Shown here: piece by piece, positions 26,990 to 35,074 of the stretch
Position numbering within the stretch: position 1 is the first letter of the stretch
Layout: each line of letters begins with the position of its first letter
Source of the DNA: Lacticaseibacillus pabuli
GTDB taxonomy: Bacteria; Bacillota; Bacilli; Lactobacillales; Lactobacillaceae
DNA length: 64,000 bases
Direction of reading: 5' to 3'
Assembly (NCBI RefSeq): GCF_028736235.1
Contig: NZ_CP117884.1
Location: 1-64,000 of the forward strand
Notes under the pieces: model-generated
The model's database searches: none
The model's input: only the letters and a program-made list of their open reading frames with translations
What the model was told of the DNA's origin: nothing
Position numbers and translations under genes: made by a program

Positions 26990-27459
26990 GATTGATTCAC
27001 CAACTTAGCGAATGGGTCATCCGGTTGCTTGCCTTCACCCTTAGCATGAATCTTGGTGCGGCTGAACACCGTCAAGCCCAGTTCGGAATCAATGCGAATC
27101 ATTTGCGCCGTGGCGTCACGTACTTGCTTGACTGCGGGGTTAGCACGTCCATTGTCTAGCACCATGCCTAACTTGTGTTCTTGTTCAGTTGCGCGCTGAA
27201 TATCGGAGTACGCTTGGCAGTGGCTTGCAATCAAAGTGGCATCTAACTCGCTGATTGGAATATCTTTTTTAAGCAGTGGAACGATACGCGCCCATTCTTG
27301 CAATGCCAGCGGGTCAAGCCACGATGGTGCTTGCGATACTAGCGGTTCATAGTCGAAAAGCATGTCTTCGTGCGCCTGGCGGTCTTCCAGGGCTTTGTTA
27401 CTCATATGACCGCGCATGTCTGCAACCTTTTTCGGTGGTCTTCCTGTCATGTTGTCCAC
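26986..27459 (-). CDS. Terminase small subunit (P27 family)
   Basis: About 157 aa; recognises the packaging site. GRPPKKVADMRGH at the N-terminus and the helical core WLDPLALQEWARIVPLL, ATLIASHCQAYSDIQRA fit the P27 family. GTG 27459 is close to the AAAGGA box, so the ATG three codons on (27450) may be the true start. The stop overlaps the large-subunit start (ATGA). A satellite-specific small terminase redirects packaging to its own DNA. Confidence 0.85.
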   Translation of the reverse strand: MDNMTGRPPKKVADMRGHMSNKALEDRQAHEDMLFDYEPLVSQAPSWLDPLALQEWARIVPLLKKDIPISELDATLIASHCQAYSDIQRATEQEHKLGMVLDNGRANPAVKQVRDATAQMIRIDSELGLTVFSRTKIHAKGEGKQPDDPFAKLVNQS

Positions 27460-27595
27460 GTCCTTTCATTTTATTTTGCTTGACTTTATTATAACTTATT
27501 TCTAATAATAAGTATCAAAAAGATACCATTTTCGGTGATTTTTACCACGGAAGGTATGGTGTCCGCTCCCTTGCGTTTACTCCATAGCCCCCGTA

Positions 27596-28024
27596 TTAAG
27601 TCGTGTCGTCGTGTTTGAGTGTCGGTAGGTGATACTTGATGATGTCGTCGTGGCTCTTGATGCTGTGGCATTCAGCACATAGGCTTTGCAAGTTGCTTTC
27701 ATCGTAGCGACGTGACCAGTCCACTCGAATCGGTGTGATGTGATCCACGACAGCCACGGGAACGTATAGGCCACGACGCTCGCACCACTCGCATAACGGG
27801 TGTTTCAATCGGTACGAATACGATAACCTTTCCCACTGTTTGGACTTGTAGAACGTGAAGTATCGGCCTCCAGTGGCTTGCCTAGTAGTGTAGTCAGTCC
27901 TAAGCCATGGCGCTCGTAGCGGTAGCTTGTGCCGATCACAGAAGCGCACGTTGTATGGTACCAGCGTCCGGCATCCAGCGTGCTCACAACGCTTCTTCGG
28001 TACTGCCAACTTGACCACCGCCAC
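27596..28024 (-). CDS. HNH endonuclease
   Basis: 142 aa. The HNH core is clear: VVDHITPIR, DESNLQSLCAECHSIKS, with structural CEWC and CAEC zinc-binding Cys pairs. In HK97-type packaging modules an HNH protein next to terminase stimulates DNA cleavage and packaging. Start uncertain: the GTG used here overlaps the upstream gene by 41 bp and has only a weak ribosome binding site. An N-terminal C-x4-C pair (CEHAGC) may form a second zinc site. Confidence 0.85.
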   Translation of the reverse strand: MAVVKLAVPKKRCEHAGCRTLVPYNVRFCDRHKLPLRAPWLRTDYTTRQATGGRYFTFYKSKQWERLSYSYRLKHPLCEWCERRGLYVPVAVVDHITPIRVDWSRRYDESNLQSLCAECHSIKSHDDIIKYHLPTLKHDDTT

Positions 28025-28184
28025 TTAACAAGTCCATTGCGTCGCTAATGTTTTGGGCGACCACCTTAGCTTCCGGTTCATCACTGCCAAGCATGAGCAT
28101 GAATGTCTGTGCCATTTGTAGATGCTGGTTTGCTGCGCCGATCCGTTGCAATAACATGAAGTCTTTTTCATCAACTGTGTGCAT
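27984..28184 (-). CDS. Small hypothetical satellite protein, 66 aa
   Basis: Acidic, helical protein (LLQRIGAANQHLQMAQTFML) ending GSTEEAL. Not recognised. Its 3' end overlaps the HNH gene by 41 bp in another frame; it starts 5 bp after the head-closure gene. Position in the packaging operon suggests an accessory role; no function can be assigned. Confidence 0.5.
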   Translation of the reverse strand: MHTVDEKDFMLLQRIGAANQHLQMAQTFMLMLGSDEPEAKVVAQNISDAMDLLSGGGQVGSTEEAL

Positions 28185-28188
28185 AGTC

Positions 28189-28527
28189 TTAGCCTTTGCC
28201 TTTCTTAAGCGTCAAGGTCAATGTATCGAACGCGTTAATGTCGTCGTCGGCCTCGATTGATTTAATGTAGTAGGTGACACCACCAGCCAACTGAATACGT
28301 TGCTTGTCTGTTAGACGTTCATCGTGACGTATGGCGATGACTGTGGTGTCTTCCAGGGCTGTGCCCGTCAGCGATAGGGTACGATCCACACCGCGCGAAT
28401 AGCTGCCATAAAAGATAGTGAAGTCGGGTGCAAACGTGTCAGCGGGAACGCCAATGCTGTTATATGTGGTATCCATGTGGCCAACTGTTGCGACCTTGTT
28501 CAATCTGGCGATAGAATACTTCTTCAT
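28189..28527 (-). CDS. Head closure/head-tail joining protein
   Basis: 112 aa, beta-rich. Resembles the SPP1 gp16/HK97 gp7-like head-closure family: short basic start, a central segment with GVDRTLSLTGTALEDTTVIAIRHDE, and a C-terminal ITYYIKSIEADD-type strand pair. In ordinary phages this gene follows the connector; here it is upstream of HNH and terminase, an arrangement often seen in capsid-forming satellites and compact remnants. RBS with GGGGG lies before the ATG. Confidence 0.7.
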   Translation of the reverse strand: MKKYSIARLNKVATVGHMDTTYNSIGVPADTFAPDFTIFYGSYSRGVDRTLSLTGTALEDTTVIAIRHDERLTDKQRIQLAGGVTYYIKSIEADDDINAFDTLTLTLKKGKG

Positions 28528-28539
28528 ATCGTTACCCCC

Positions 28540-28737
28540 TTAGTCCCATCGTTCATCGTCGGCCCAGTCGGTCGTGGCGTGCTTCTTTAAGTCTGCAATG
28601 GCTTGCTTTACCAGGACGTTGGCACTGCTGGCGTTGCTGTCCTGCGATCCATACAGCAAGCGGGTGACCGTTTCCAGTGTCTGGATAACCTTGTTCGTGC
28701 TCTGCTTTGAAATGCGGTTGTAATTGTGCTGCGTCAT
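28540..28737 (-). CDS. Small hypothetical protein next to the satellite origin
   Basis: 65 aa from the ATG at 28737 (MTQHNYNRISKQ), which follows GAAAGGAACC; the longer in-frame reading runs through the iteron region and is unlikely. Helical, hydrophilic, ends WADDERWD. Unknown function. First gene of the packaging operon, immediately after the presumed replication origin. Confidence 0.5.
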   Translation of the reverse strand: MTQHNYNRISKQSTNKVIQTLETVTRLLYGSQDSNASSANVLVKQAIADLKKHATTDWADDERWD

Positions 28738-28763
28738 TATTTTGGTTCCTTTCTTCGTTGTGG

Positions 28764-29004
28764 TGCCTACCCATCTGCCTACCGGGGTTAGCCCTTGCGG
28801 CTCTAAGGCTGGGGGTGCTTTAGTAGGACGGTAGGCAGCTTTTACCATATACCCCAGATAAATGTCATGAACACATTGCCTATTTTGTTCATGAACTTTT
28901 CTATGCTCATTGGTTTAACGTGCCTACTTGCCTACCAAAGTGGGTTAAACTCTTGCGCCCCTAAGGGCAAACACGGTAGGCAAAACGGTAGGACGCGGGT
29001 AGGC
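28764..29004. other. Putative satellite replication origin with iterons
   Basis: The 7-bp motif GCCTACC occurs at 28765-28771, 28777-28783 and 28930-28936, and inverted (GGTAGGC) at 28830-28836, 28975-28981 and 28998-29004; one-mismatch copies are at 28922-28928 and 28987-28993. They form two clusters sharing a CTTGCG...CTAAGG core and flank an AT-rich stretch (about 28840-28920). Two iteron sets around an AT-rich core immediately downstream of the primase/helicase gene is the SaPI origin layout. Confidence 0.65.
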
Positions 29005-30458
29005 TAAATCTTTATATATCCGCTGGTATTGAAGGCTCCCAGTTTGAGGTGTCGCCGTGGCTCCCACCCTGGCATTGTGTCCATGATTTCCCGCAGCTTG
29101 GCTTTAAGTCGGCCATACTGCGCCGTGCCGTCTTTGGTGTGGTCAAGGTTGAACCCGATATCTAGCAGCCACGGGATTGAAATGCGATCTAGCTTAATCG
29201 TGGCGCCGTTGTCTTCGTCGGGCCGACCGTCAAGCAGTAACCCCACACGGGTGCGCTGTGTGGCTCTGTCTGCCTTCCACCAGCCGGTGGGGTACTCTGC
29301 ACCTAAAATCAGCTTCACACGCTCCGCCGTGTCGTCTACGGCCTCGAACGCGGCCTTTGCTTCGTCAATCATGGCTTGTTCTTCTGGCGCTGTGACTAAC
29401 TTGGCCCGATCGTCGCCGTCCTTGAAGCGTGCCACCGCCTCGCCCAGTACCATGTCGATATCGGCGGGGGTTAGCTGCTTCACTGGTCGGGCAATCTCGC
29501 CGACACCGCACGTAATGACGTTGAAGCGACGCGATCCAGTGGCGTCTTTGAGAATGCTACGTTCGTTGGTGGTGCCTGCCAGCACGAAGCGGCGGGGGAA
29601 CTTTTCCAGATTAGGCTTGTACGGTAGGCGCACTTCGTCGGCTTGGCGTGTAATGAACGACTTAACCACGGCGAAGCTGTTAGTCTTGTGATCGGTGATA
29701 ACGGCCAGCTCATCGTCGTTGACAAGCAACTTCTGGGCGACGATCTGAATAGCGTCTTTGCTCTTCATATCCAGTAGCGCGTCAGTATAATAGTCGCCGC
29801 CGATCTTACTAAGTAGCCACGTCTTACCGATCCCTTGCTTTTGACTGTATAGAATCGTCATGAAGTCGAACTTAGTGCCCGGATCATACGCCCGCGCGAT
29901 CAGCCCAGCGAAGAACAACCGTGTCATTAGTACCGTGGTGGGGGTGTCGGCGGCGCCTAGCGTCTCAATAAAGAAGCGATCGAGCACGGGCTTGCTGCCA
30001 GCGTCGCGCCAGGCGGCTTCTGCTCCGTCCATGCGATCCACTACCGGGTTAAATCGGTGCAGACGTGCAGAATACAGCATTGCTTTGGTGGTGATATCAC
30101 TGGAAAAATTGACCGCCCAGGCGTCGTCGATAAGCAGTTGAAGCTGCCCGGTTAGCGTTGAATCGGCGACGCCTTCATCGGCTTGTAAGGTGGCGTTGTC
30201 CGTCACCATATTGTTATCTGTCACCATCACGTCACCGGTGAAGTCGTTGTAAGCTAACTTGTCGGCGAAAGTGGGGTCGTTGGTTAGAATCAGTGTGGCA
30301 TTCAAGGGGCTGTTTGGCTCAATATCGCCACTATTTTTCTTGTAGTGCAGTTTCTGCGCCCAGACTTCACTTTGGACGTCTTTGTTATAATCGGCGAAAA
30401 GTGCATTCGCCTGCTTTTCGTACCCGGCTTTATCGACGGGCGGGACGACTTGAAGCAA
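29004..30458 (-). CDS. VapE-type replication helicase/NTPase
   Basis: 484 aa; virulence-associated protein E family, the replicative ATPase of many satellites. The P-loop is in SQKQGIGKTWLLSKI, a Walker-B-like acidic pair in LLVNDDELAVI, and downstream motifs RLPYKPNLEKFPRRF and AGTTNERSILKDATGSRRF are typical. It overlaps the primase gene upstream by 29 bp, so the two are translationally coupled. The presumed origin lies at its 3' end. Confidence 0.88.
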   Translation of the reverse strand: MLQVVPPVDKAGYEKQANALFADYNKDVQSEVWAQKLHYKKNSGDIEPNSPLNATLILTNDPTFADKLAYNDFTGDVMVTDNNMVTDNATLQADEGVADSTLTGQLQLLIDDAWAVNFSSDITTKAMLYSARLHRFNPVVDRMDGAEAAWRDAGSKPVLDRFFIETLGAADTPTTVLMTRLFFAGLIARAYDPGTKFDFMTILYSQKQGIGKTWLLSKIGGDYYTDALLDMKSKDAIQIVAQKLLVNDDELAVITDHKTNSFAVVKSFITRQADEVRLPYKPNLEKFPRRFVLAGTTNERSILKDATGSRRFNVITCGVGEIARPVKQLTPADIDMVLGEAVARFKDGDDRAKLVTAPEEQAMIDEAKAAFEAVDDTAERVKLILGAEYPTGWWKADRATQRTRVGLLLDGRPDEDNGATIKLDRISIPWLLDIGFNLDHTKDGTAQYGRLKAKLREIMDTMPGWEPRRHLKLGAFNTSGYIKI

Positions 30459-31599
30459 GTCTGCTTGCGTTGGCGTTGTTCTTCGCCTCCATTCGTTTCT
30501 TGACGCTTAGGAATAGTCCATTAAGTTCGTGCGGCGGCAGCGGCGGCCGGTTGCGATCGTTTAGGTCGTTAGCGAACCTGGTAATGGTTGCTGCAACGAC
30601 GTGCTGGTCGGTTAGGAATGACACGAAATTAAACATTGTGTAGTTCCTTGCCATGCGCTTGTCGCCCGTTTGCGTGTAGCCGATTGTTGCACCTTCGTCG
30701 GCGCCGTCGATCATCGTGGTAAACATGTCAGCCCAGTATTTCCGTTGCCGAAAGTTGCCGTCTACTACGTTGCTAGGCTTGCGCCGATCGGGTGGGGTGA
30801 TCTGAATGCTGTCGAAGTAGTCAAGCCAACGGAATTTTTCCGCTTCGGTCATGCCGATATTCGTAAAGAAGCGGCTCACGTCTTTGTAGTCTGACTTCTT
30901 GGCAGTACCTTGTGCGATCCGATCCAAGGAAAAGCCCAGGGGCGTCTTATGACGTGGTGCTTGGTATGTGGCGGTTGGCTTTACCAGTACGGCGACGTTA
31001 TCGTCGTTCTTCATCAGAATGGCTTTGAGCTGGTCACTAACGACAAGCGGGTCGCCGTCGTGTACACGGATCAGGTCGGTGGCGTTGTGCTCCGTCTGCA
31101 CTGGTAAAAAGAAAACCTGTCCCCACGGCGTTGAAGCCTCGTCCAGTTCAGCCCCTAACACGCGCGCCAGGGCGTTCATTAAGGCTTGGTACTCTGCTGG
31201 CCGTGTTACCATGCGATCAAGCGGCACCAGAAGCCTGTACCGCACGTTGTCGGGGCGATAACTGAATGTCTTATATAGGACGTACCCGATCCGCCGGGGG
31301 TCAAGTTTGCCCGCTACGGCCTCTAAGAACTTGTCTTCATCTGCGATCCGGTCGAAGTCCAGCGGCAGAACGTCGCGCCCCACGGTGTTACGATTGCCGT
31401 GGCAGCTATTTGGAATCATCTCGCCGCCGACAGCGCCATTTAAGACGTACTGCTTTTTGCGATCCTTGTCGGCCTTGTCCGTGGCAGCCGCGACTTGCTG
31501 TGGGTGAAACGTCTTGAAGTAAGTCAGGTAGTCGGTAGGAATATCAATCTGCCGCATTGGTGCCGTGCTTTTGACGTTGCCCACGTATAGCGACGGCAT
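30430..31599 (-). CDS. Primase-like protein (AEP/PrimPol type)
   Basis: 389 aa. The N-terminal half looks like an archaeo-eukaryotic-type primase: the acidic metal motif LPLDFDRI (hhhDhD, about residue 75) and YKTFSYRPDNVRYRLLVPL match the family pattern of satellite primases. The C-terminal half is helical and may contact VapE. Together with VapE it should start replication at the iteron origin. Adjacent to the upstream gene without gap. Confidence 0.75.
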   Translation of the reverse strand: MPSLYVGNVKSTAPMRQIDIPTDYLTYFKTFHPQQVAAATDKADKDRKKQYVLNGAVGGEMIPNSCHGNRNTVGRDVLPLDFDRIADEDKFLEAVAGKLDPRRIGYVLYKTFSYRPDNVRYRLLVPLDRMVTRPAEYQALMNALARVLGAELDEASTPWGQVFFLPVQTEHNATDLIRVHDGDPLVVSDQLKAILMKNDDNVAVLVKPTATYQAPRHKTPLGFSLDRIAQGTAKKSDYKDVSRFFTNIGMTEAEKFRWLDYFDSIQITPPDRRKPSNVVDGNFRQRKYWADMFTTMIDGADEGATIGYTQTGDKRMARNYTMFNFVSFLTDQHVVAATITRFANDLNDRNRPPLPPHELNGLFLSVKKRMEAKNNANASRLASSRPARR

Positions 31600-31600
31600 C

Positions 31601-31921
31601 TTACTCGCCGCCTTCGCTTACTAAGCGTGCAACGCGTGCCCGTGCGGTTCGCGCGTCTTTGCGTATCCAGTAGGGCAACTTTTCGTTACCAGCAATGGCG
31701 GTCAGCCTAGCAATGCTTTGGTTAATGTTAATTTGCCGGTGGTCTAGAATACGATTTGTAATAATGGCAATCGTGTTAAAAGCCTTGCAACGTTCGCTTG
31801 TGGTTAAGTGGTCTAGGTGAAACCGGCGTTTCATCGTTTCGTATAGCTTAACCGGTGCTGGTGGTATTGGTGCCGATAGAATTTGTGTACCGTCTGGCAT
31901 TGTATAAATTACTGTGCTCAT
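31601..31921 (-). CDS. Hypothetical satellite protein, 106 aa
   Basis: Basic, helical second half (RKDARTARARVARLV). Not recognised. Directly abuts the primase start with one base between, so it is co-translated; it may help replication. ATG preceded by GGAGC-like sequence. Confidence 0.55.
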   Translation of the reverse strand: MSTVIYTMPDGTQILSAPIPPAPVKLYETMKRRFHLDHLTTSERCKAFNTIAIITNRILDHRQININQSIARLTAIAGNEKLPYWIRKDARTARARVARLVSEGGE

Positions 31922-31965
31922 TGTTTTGCTCCGTTCTTGATTGAATAAGTTCGTTTAGAACGGTA

Positions 31966-31990
31966 AAATAAAGGTGTTGAGGCTTTATTT
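31966..31990 (-). terminator. Hairpin after the small satellite membrane gene
   Basis: AAATAAAG/CTTTATTT stem with a 9-base loop and U-rich tail on the minus strand, right behind the stop at 31991. A weak or partial terminator between early and replication genes. Confidence 0.5.
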
Positions 31991-32152
31991 TTACCCGTTA
32001 GACCGTTCAGCATTGCCGTGCTGGGCGGTCTTTTTGTCGTCTTCGCAGAATTGCAGGAATGCCCCGAATACGCCGCTAACCATCGCAGTCAGAATCAGTG
32101 CGGCGATCGTCTGCGTGTGCTCTAAGCACCAAAGTAAGAAGTTAGCCACCAT
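31991..32152 (-). CDS. Small single-helix membrane protein of the satellite
   Basis: 53 aa. One hydrophobic helix (about TIAALILTAMVSGVFGAFL), then a polar tail DDKKTAQHGNAERSNG. The ATG overlaps the 3' end of the preceding gene, indicating coupling. Unknown; such small early proteins are common in satellites. Confidence 0.55.
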   Translation of the reverse strand: MVANFLLWCLEHTQTIAALILTAMVSGVFGAFLQFCEDDKKTAQHGNAERSNG

Positions 32153-32444
32153 AGGGATCACCTGCAATCTGTGGCAAGCCTTCCAGCGCGACGTTCAAGC
32201 GTACCGCCATCGATTCGACCATTGCCAGCGTGTGGCGGTCTACGGTGATTACTTGTGCCGGCTCACCCGCAGCGTTAAAGTCCACTAGGTGGGACACGCC
32301 AAGTTCATCGGCCAGGTCATGAATTGTCTGTTCAAAGCCATCGGCTAGGTTGTCGCCGTTGGCGTCGCGCGTGTCGCGTGGCAGCGAATGCGCTAGGATC
32401 ACCAACCCGAGCAGCAGGTCGGCTGCGTTGTCTTCGTTAATCAT
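32142..32444 (-). CDS. Hypothetical early satellite protein, 100 aa
   Basis: Acidic protein from ATG 32444 (MINEDNAADLLLG) after AGAGG; the longer reading lacks a ribosome binding site. No known motif. It sits between the AlpA-like regulator and the replication genes. Confidence 0.5.
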   Translation of the reverse strand: MINEDNAADLLLGLVILAHSLPRDTRDANGDNLADGFEQTIHDLADELGVSHLVDFNAAGEPAQVITVDRHTLAMVESMAVRLNVALEGLPQIAGDPYGG

Positions 32445-32497
32445 TAGTAACCTCTTTCTGGGGCCGTGCCCCGATCTAGTAACGACGTTCATGTCGA

Positions 32498-32514
32498 ACC
32501 GCCTGCCAGGACGT
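32498..32514. repeat. 17-bp direct repeat, left copy
   Basis: ACCGCCTGCCAGGACGT here and at 33737-33753. The two copies bracket the AlpA-like gene, the operator region and the repressor. Confidence 0.7.
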
Positions 32515-32521
32515 TTCTTCT

Positions 32522-32803
32522 TTAGATTGCTTTGTCCGTCATGAACTTGATAAGCTGCGCCTTGCTGATACGCTTGGCCGTGCCGATGAACGTCACCTTA
32601 ACGTCGCCTTGGTTAATCAGCTTCGTCAGGGTGCCGCGGCTGATACCTAAGAAGTCGGCCGCCTGGCCTAAGTTCAAGAAGTCGGGCGCGTCGGTCTGGG
32701 CCTTCGGTTGCGCGTGCATCATCTCCGCGACGGTCTGGCTTACTTCGCTGTGGATCAGTTCGGTCAGCTCTGCCGGTAGCGTAATGGTTGCCTGTGCTTG
32801 CAT
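32522..32803 (-). CDS. AlpA/excisionase-like helix-turn-helix regulator
   Basis: 93 aa from ATG 32803, with an excellent GGAGGTGAT ribosome binding site. The C-terminal half is a winged-helix/MerR-like excisionase domain: LNLGQAADFLGISRGTLTKLINQGDVKVTFIG. The N-terminal half is helical. In satellites and prophages such proteins switch on early genes or direct excision. First gene of the minus-strand operon, facing the repressor across shared operators. Confidence 0.8.
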   Translation of the reverse strand: MQAQATITLPAELTELIHSEVSQTVAEMMHAQPKAQTDAPDFLNLGQAADFLGISRGTLTKLINQGDVKVTFIGTAKRISKAQLIKFMTDKAI

Positions 32804-32827
32804 TTGGATCACCTCCGTCTTGTGTTC

Positions 32828-32925
32828 AAACGTGAACGCTTCGTTCACGTTTATATACATGATAGTCGCGTTCACGATCGTTGTCAAACATTTTTTTTGT
32901 GTTCGCATGCGTGAACAAGTATAAT
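32828..32925. promoter_or_regulatory. Divergent early promoters with repressor operators
   Basis: Minus promoter: TTGACA (32882-32887 reversed), 17-bp spacer, TATCAT. Plus promoter: TTGTGT (32897-32902), 17-bp spacer, TATAAT (32920-32925). Operators: a perfect 11-bp-arm palindrome AAACGTGAACG/CGTTCACGTTT (32828-32852), a half site CGTTCACG (32869-32876) in the minus spacer, and GTTCGCATGCGTGAAC (32901-32916) in the plus spacer. This is a lysogeny-type switch. Confidence 0.8.
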
Positions 32926-32945
32926 AGCGGTTGAGGTGATGAAGA

Positions 32946-33698
32946 ATGGAAAGTAACTTCTCCGAGCTGGTAGGAAATAGCGGGCTAACTCTCACCGAGC
33001 TGTCAAAGGCGGCGGGGGTTTCTCGAACGATTTTGTCGCAGCTCAATAACTCTAGGGAAATACCTGGGAAAACCAGATTTGACGCTCTCGAAAGTATTGC
33101 TCGCGTCCTAAACGTTCCAGTTTCTGCGCTTTTTAGGCACGACGGCATTTCAGTTGAAGCGGTGGAGATTTTGCCAGTGATACAAAACGCTGAAATTCCG
33201 CTTACTAAACGTCAACAAGCTGTTTCTGCGCTAGCCGGGCGCGTGGTACAGCACGCGTTCGGTGGGTTTATACAAGTCACACTAGCGAATGAAGCATCTT
33301 CTATCGCATTTTGTTATTTTGTAACCGACGTGGGTGGTATGCGCATTGAGCCGCTAACAAGAATGGATCTATTGACCGTTTGGAATAAAGCGTTCGGGAA
33401 AAAGCTCAATTTTGATACACAAAAACTGAACTCTGTGGATGAAGTTCTTTATAAGCTATCCCCAGAATCTGTAAATTCAATCCTTACCGCGATTTGCAAA
33501 AATTCGGATTTTTCTGCGATTCTTTCAGTGGTCGCGCAAGCAGAACCTGACGACATGAAGGACGTTGGTACGGCGCTGTCGTATAATGTTGAAATCGAAT
33601 CGAATATTCCTAACAATCCGGCTCGCTTTGCGCAGCAATACAACGTGCTTTCGATGATACAAACAGTTCTCGAAGGGGACGTTACAACTTTTCTTTAA
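32946..33698 (+). CDS. Satellite master repressor (XRE-type)
   Basis: 250 aa. N-terminal helix-turn-helix: LTLTELSKAAGVSRTILSQLNNSREIPG (about 14-41). The C-terminal part is not a LexA/CI protease; no Ala-Gly cleavage site and Ser/Lys pair is evident, so induction may be by protein antirepression rather than RecA. ATG follows GAGGTGATGAAG. Transcribed away from the early operon, with operators in its own promoter. Confidence 0.8.
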   Translation: MESNFSELVGNSGLTLTELSKAAGVSRTILSQLNNSREIPGKTRFDALESIARVLNVPVSALFRHDGISVEAVEILPVIQNAEIPLTKRQQAVSALAGRVVQHAFGGFIQVTLANEASSIAFCYFVTDVGGMRIEPLTRMDLLTVWNKAFGKKLNFDTQKLNSVDEVLYKLSPESVNSILTAICKNSDFSAILSVVAQAEPDDMKDVGTALSYNVEIESNIPNNPARFAQQYNVLSMIQTVLEGDVTTFL

Positions 33699-33736
33699 TA
33701 TGGCGCCTAGCCGCGCCGCCAACTTTTCCATATCGC

Positions 33737-33753
33737 ACCGCCTGCCAGGACGT
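33737..33753. repeat. 17-bp direct repeat, right copy
   Basis: Second copy of ACCGCCTGCCAGGACGT, just before the integrase ribosome binding site. Confidence 0.7.
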
Positions 33754-33770
33754 GACGATAGGAGAAAATT

Positions 33771-34937
33771 ATGGCATCTATTAGTAAATATGAAACGAAG
33801 TCCGGAAAGGTACTTTATCGCGTTCAAGTCTATATGGGCGTAAACCCTAAGACGGGGCGCAAGCAATACAAGGTTAAGCGCGGGATCGACTCGCCAAAAA
33901 AAGCCACCCTTGTCGCTGCCAGGTTAGAACTAGCAGTGAACAACGGTGACTTGCAAGCGGAACCGTCCAAGAATGTGACGTTTCGTGAAGTGTATGAAGA
34001 ATGGTACTCCGTTTATATCGACACCGTGCGCGAATCGACGTGGGCGCGCACGGCTGGTATGTTTGACAATCATATTTTACCAGTCTTCGGTAAAATGCGC
34101 ATCGCGAAAATAACGCGGCGTGACGTTCAAGAAGCTGTCAAAAAGTGGTTCGATGAAACAACGGCCAACTACCGCCGCTGGTACAACTACGTGGTTGCTG
34201 TGATCGACTACGCTGTCGAAATGGAATACATGAAGGATAACCCGGCGAAAGGGATCAAGTTGCCGCGGCACGACGATCTTGCTGGCGATAAGGACGAAAA
34301 CTTTTGGACGCGGGAACAACTCACTAAGTTCTTTAGCTGCATCGACAAGCGCGACGACTTCGATATCTTTATCATGTTCCGTGTTTTGGCCTACTCTGCT
34401 TGTCGGCGGGGTGAACTACTGGCGTTGGAATGGGACGACGTGAACTTTAAGGACGGGTCAATTCGGATCAATAAGACAGTAACGCAAGGCGAACGCGGTA
34501 AACAGATTATTCAATCTACTAAGACGGCGGCCGGAAAACGTACCGTCCCGATCGACGCCGAAACGATGGCTTACCTGAAAGAATGGCGTCACGTTCAGCA
34601 GCGGCGAATGCTTGTGCTTGGCTATAACACCTTGCAGCCTCATCAGCTAGTCTTTGCTAACACGAAGAACGGCTACCACTGCTTGAATACGCCAGGCAAG
34701 CGGCTGCGTAAAATTATGGACGATAACAAGCTAGAACCGCGTATCTCGATCCACGGCTTTCGTCATTCGGCAATCTCTAACATGCTGATTGCTGGCGTGC
34801 CGATCACTGCGGTTCAGCGAATCGTCGGGCACTCCGACCCCACCGTAATTTTACAGACGTATGCCCACGTTAGTGAAAAAGAAGAACGGGCCGCGACGAA
34901 CGCGCTGGCCGATTACATGGCCCAGAAGACGATTTGA
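33771..34937 (+). CDS. int: Tyrosine-type integrase
   Basis: 388 aa site-specific recombinase. It has an N-terminal AP2-like arm-binding domain (about 1-60, KSGKVLYRVQVYMGVNPKTG), a SAM-like core-binding domain, and a catalytic domain with Arg in SACRRGELLALEW, His-x-x-Arg in IHGFRHSAISNML, GHSDPTVILQTYAHV with the nucleophile Tyr. The stop is 138 bp from attR, and arm-site repeats begin within one base of it. GGAGAAAATT precedes the ATG. Frame intact. Confidence 0.94.
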   Translation: MASISKYETKSGKVLYRVQVYMGVNPKTGRKQYKVKRGIDSPKKATLVAARLELAVNNGDLQAEPSKNVTFREVYEEWYSVYIDTVRESTWARTAGMFDNHILPVFGKMRIAKITRRDVQEAVKKWFDETTANYRRWYNYVVAVIDYAVEMEYMKDNPAKGIKLPRHDDLAGDKDENFWTREQLTKFFSCIDKRDDFDIFIMFRVLAYSACRRGELLALEWDDVNFKDGSIRINKTVTQGERGKQIIQSTKTAAGKRTVPIDAETMAYLKEWRHVQQRRMLVLGYNTLQPHQLVFANTKNGYHCLNTPGKRLRKIMDDNKLEPRISIHGFRHSAISNMLIAGVPITAVQRIVGHSDPTVILQTYAHVSEKEERAATNALADYMAQKTI

Positions 34938-35003
34938 GAAAACCACGGAAAACCACGAATCGAAGTCCGTTTTCGACAGAAGAACACCATATAGAAAACC
35001 ACG
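34938..35003 (+). repeat. Integrase arm-type sites, right end
   Basis: GAAAACCACG at 34938-34947, 34948-34957 and 34994-35003, and AGAACACCAT at 34981-34990: the same motifs as at the left end. Confidence 0.6.
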
Positions 35004-35074
35004 ACTTAGATTAGAACGGCCACAAGCCTTATAAACACTGGTATTACTGGGTTCCACGTGAAACAGTTACGTTT

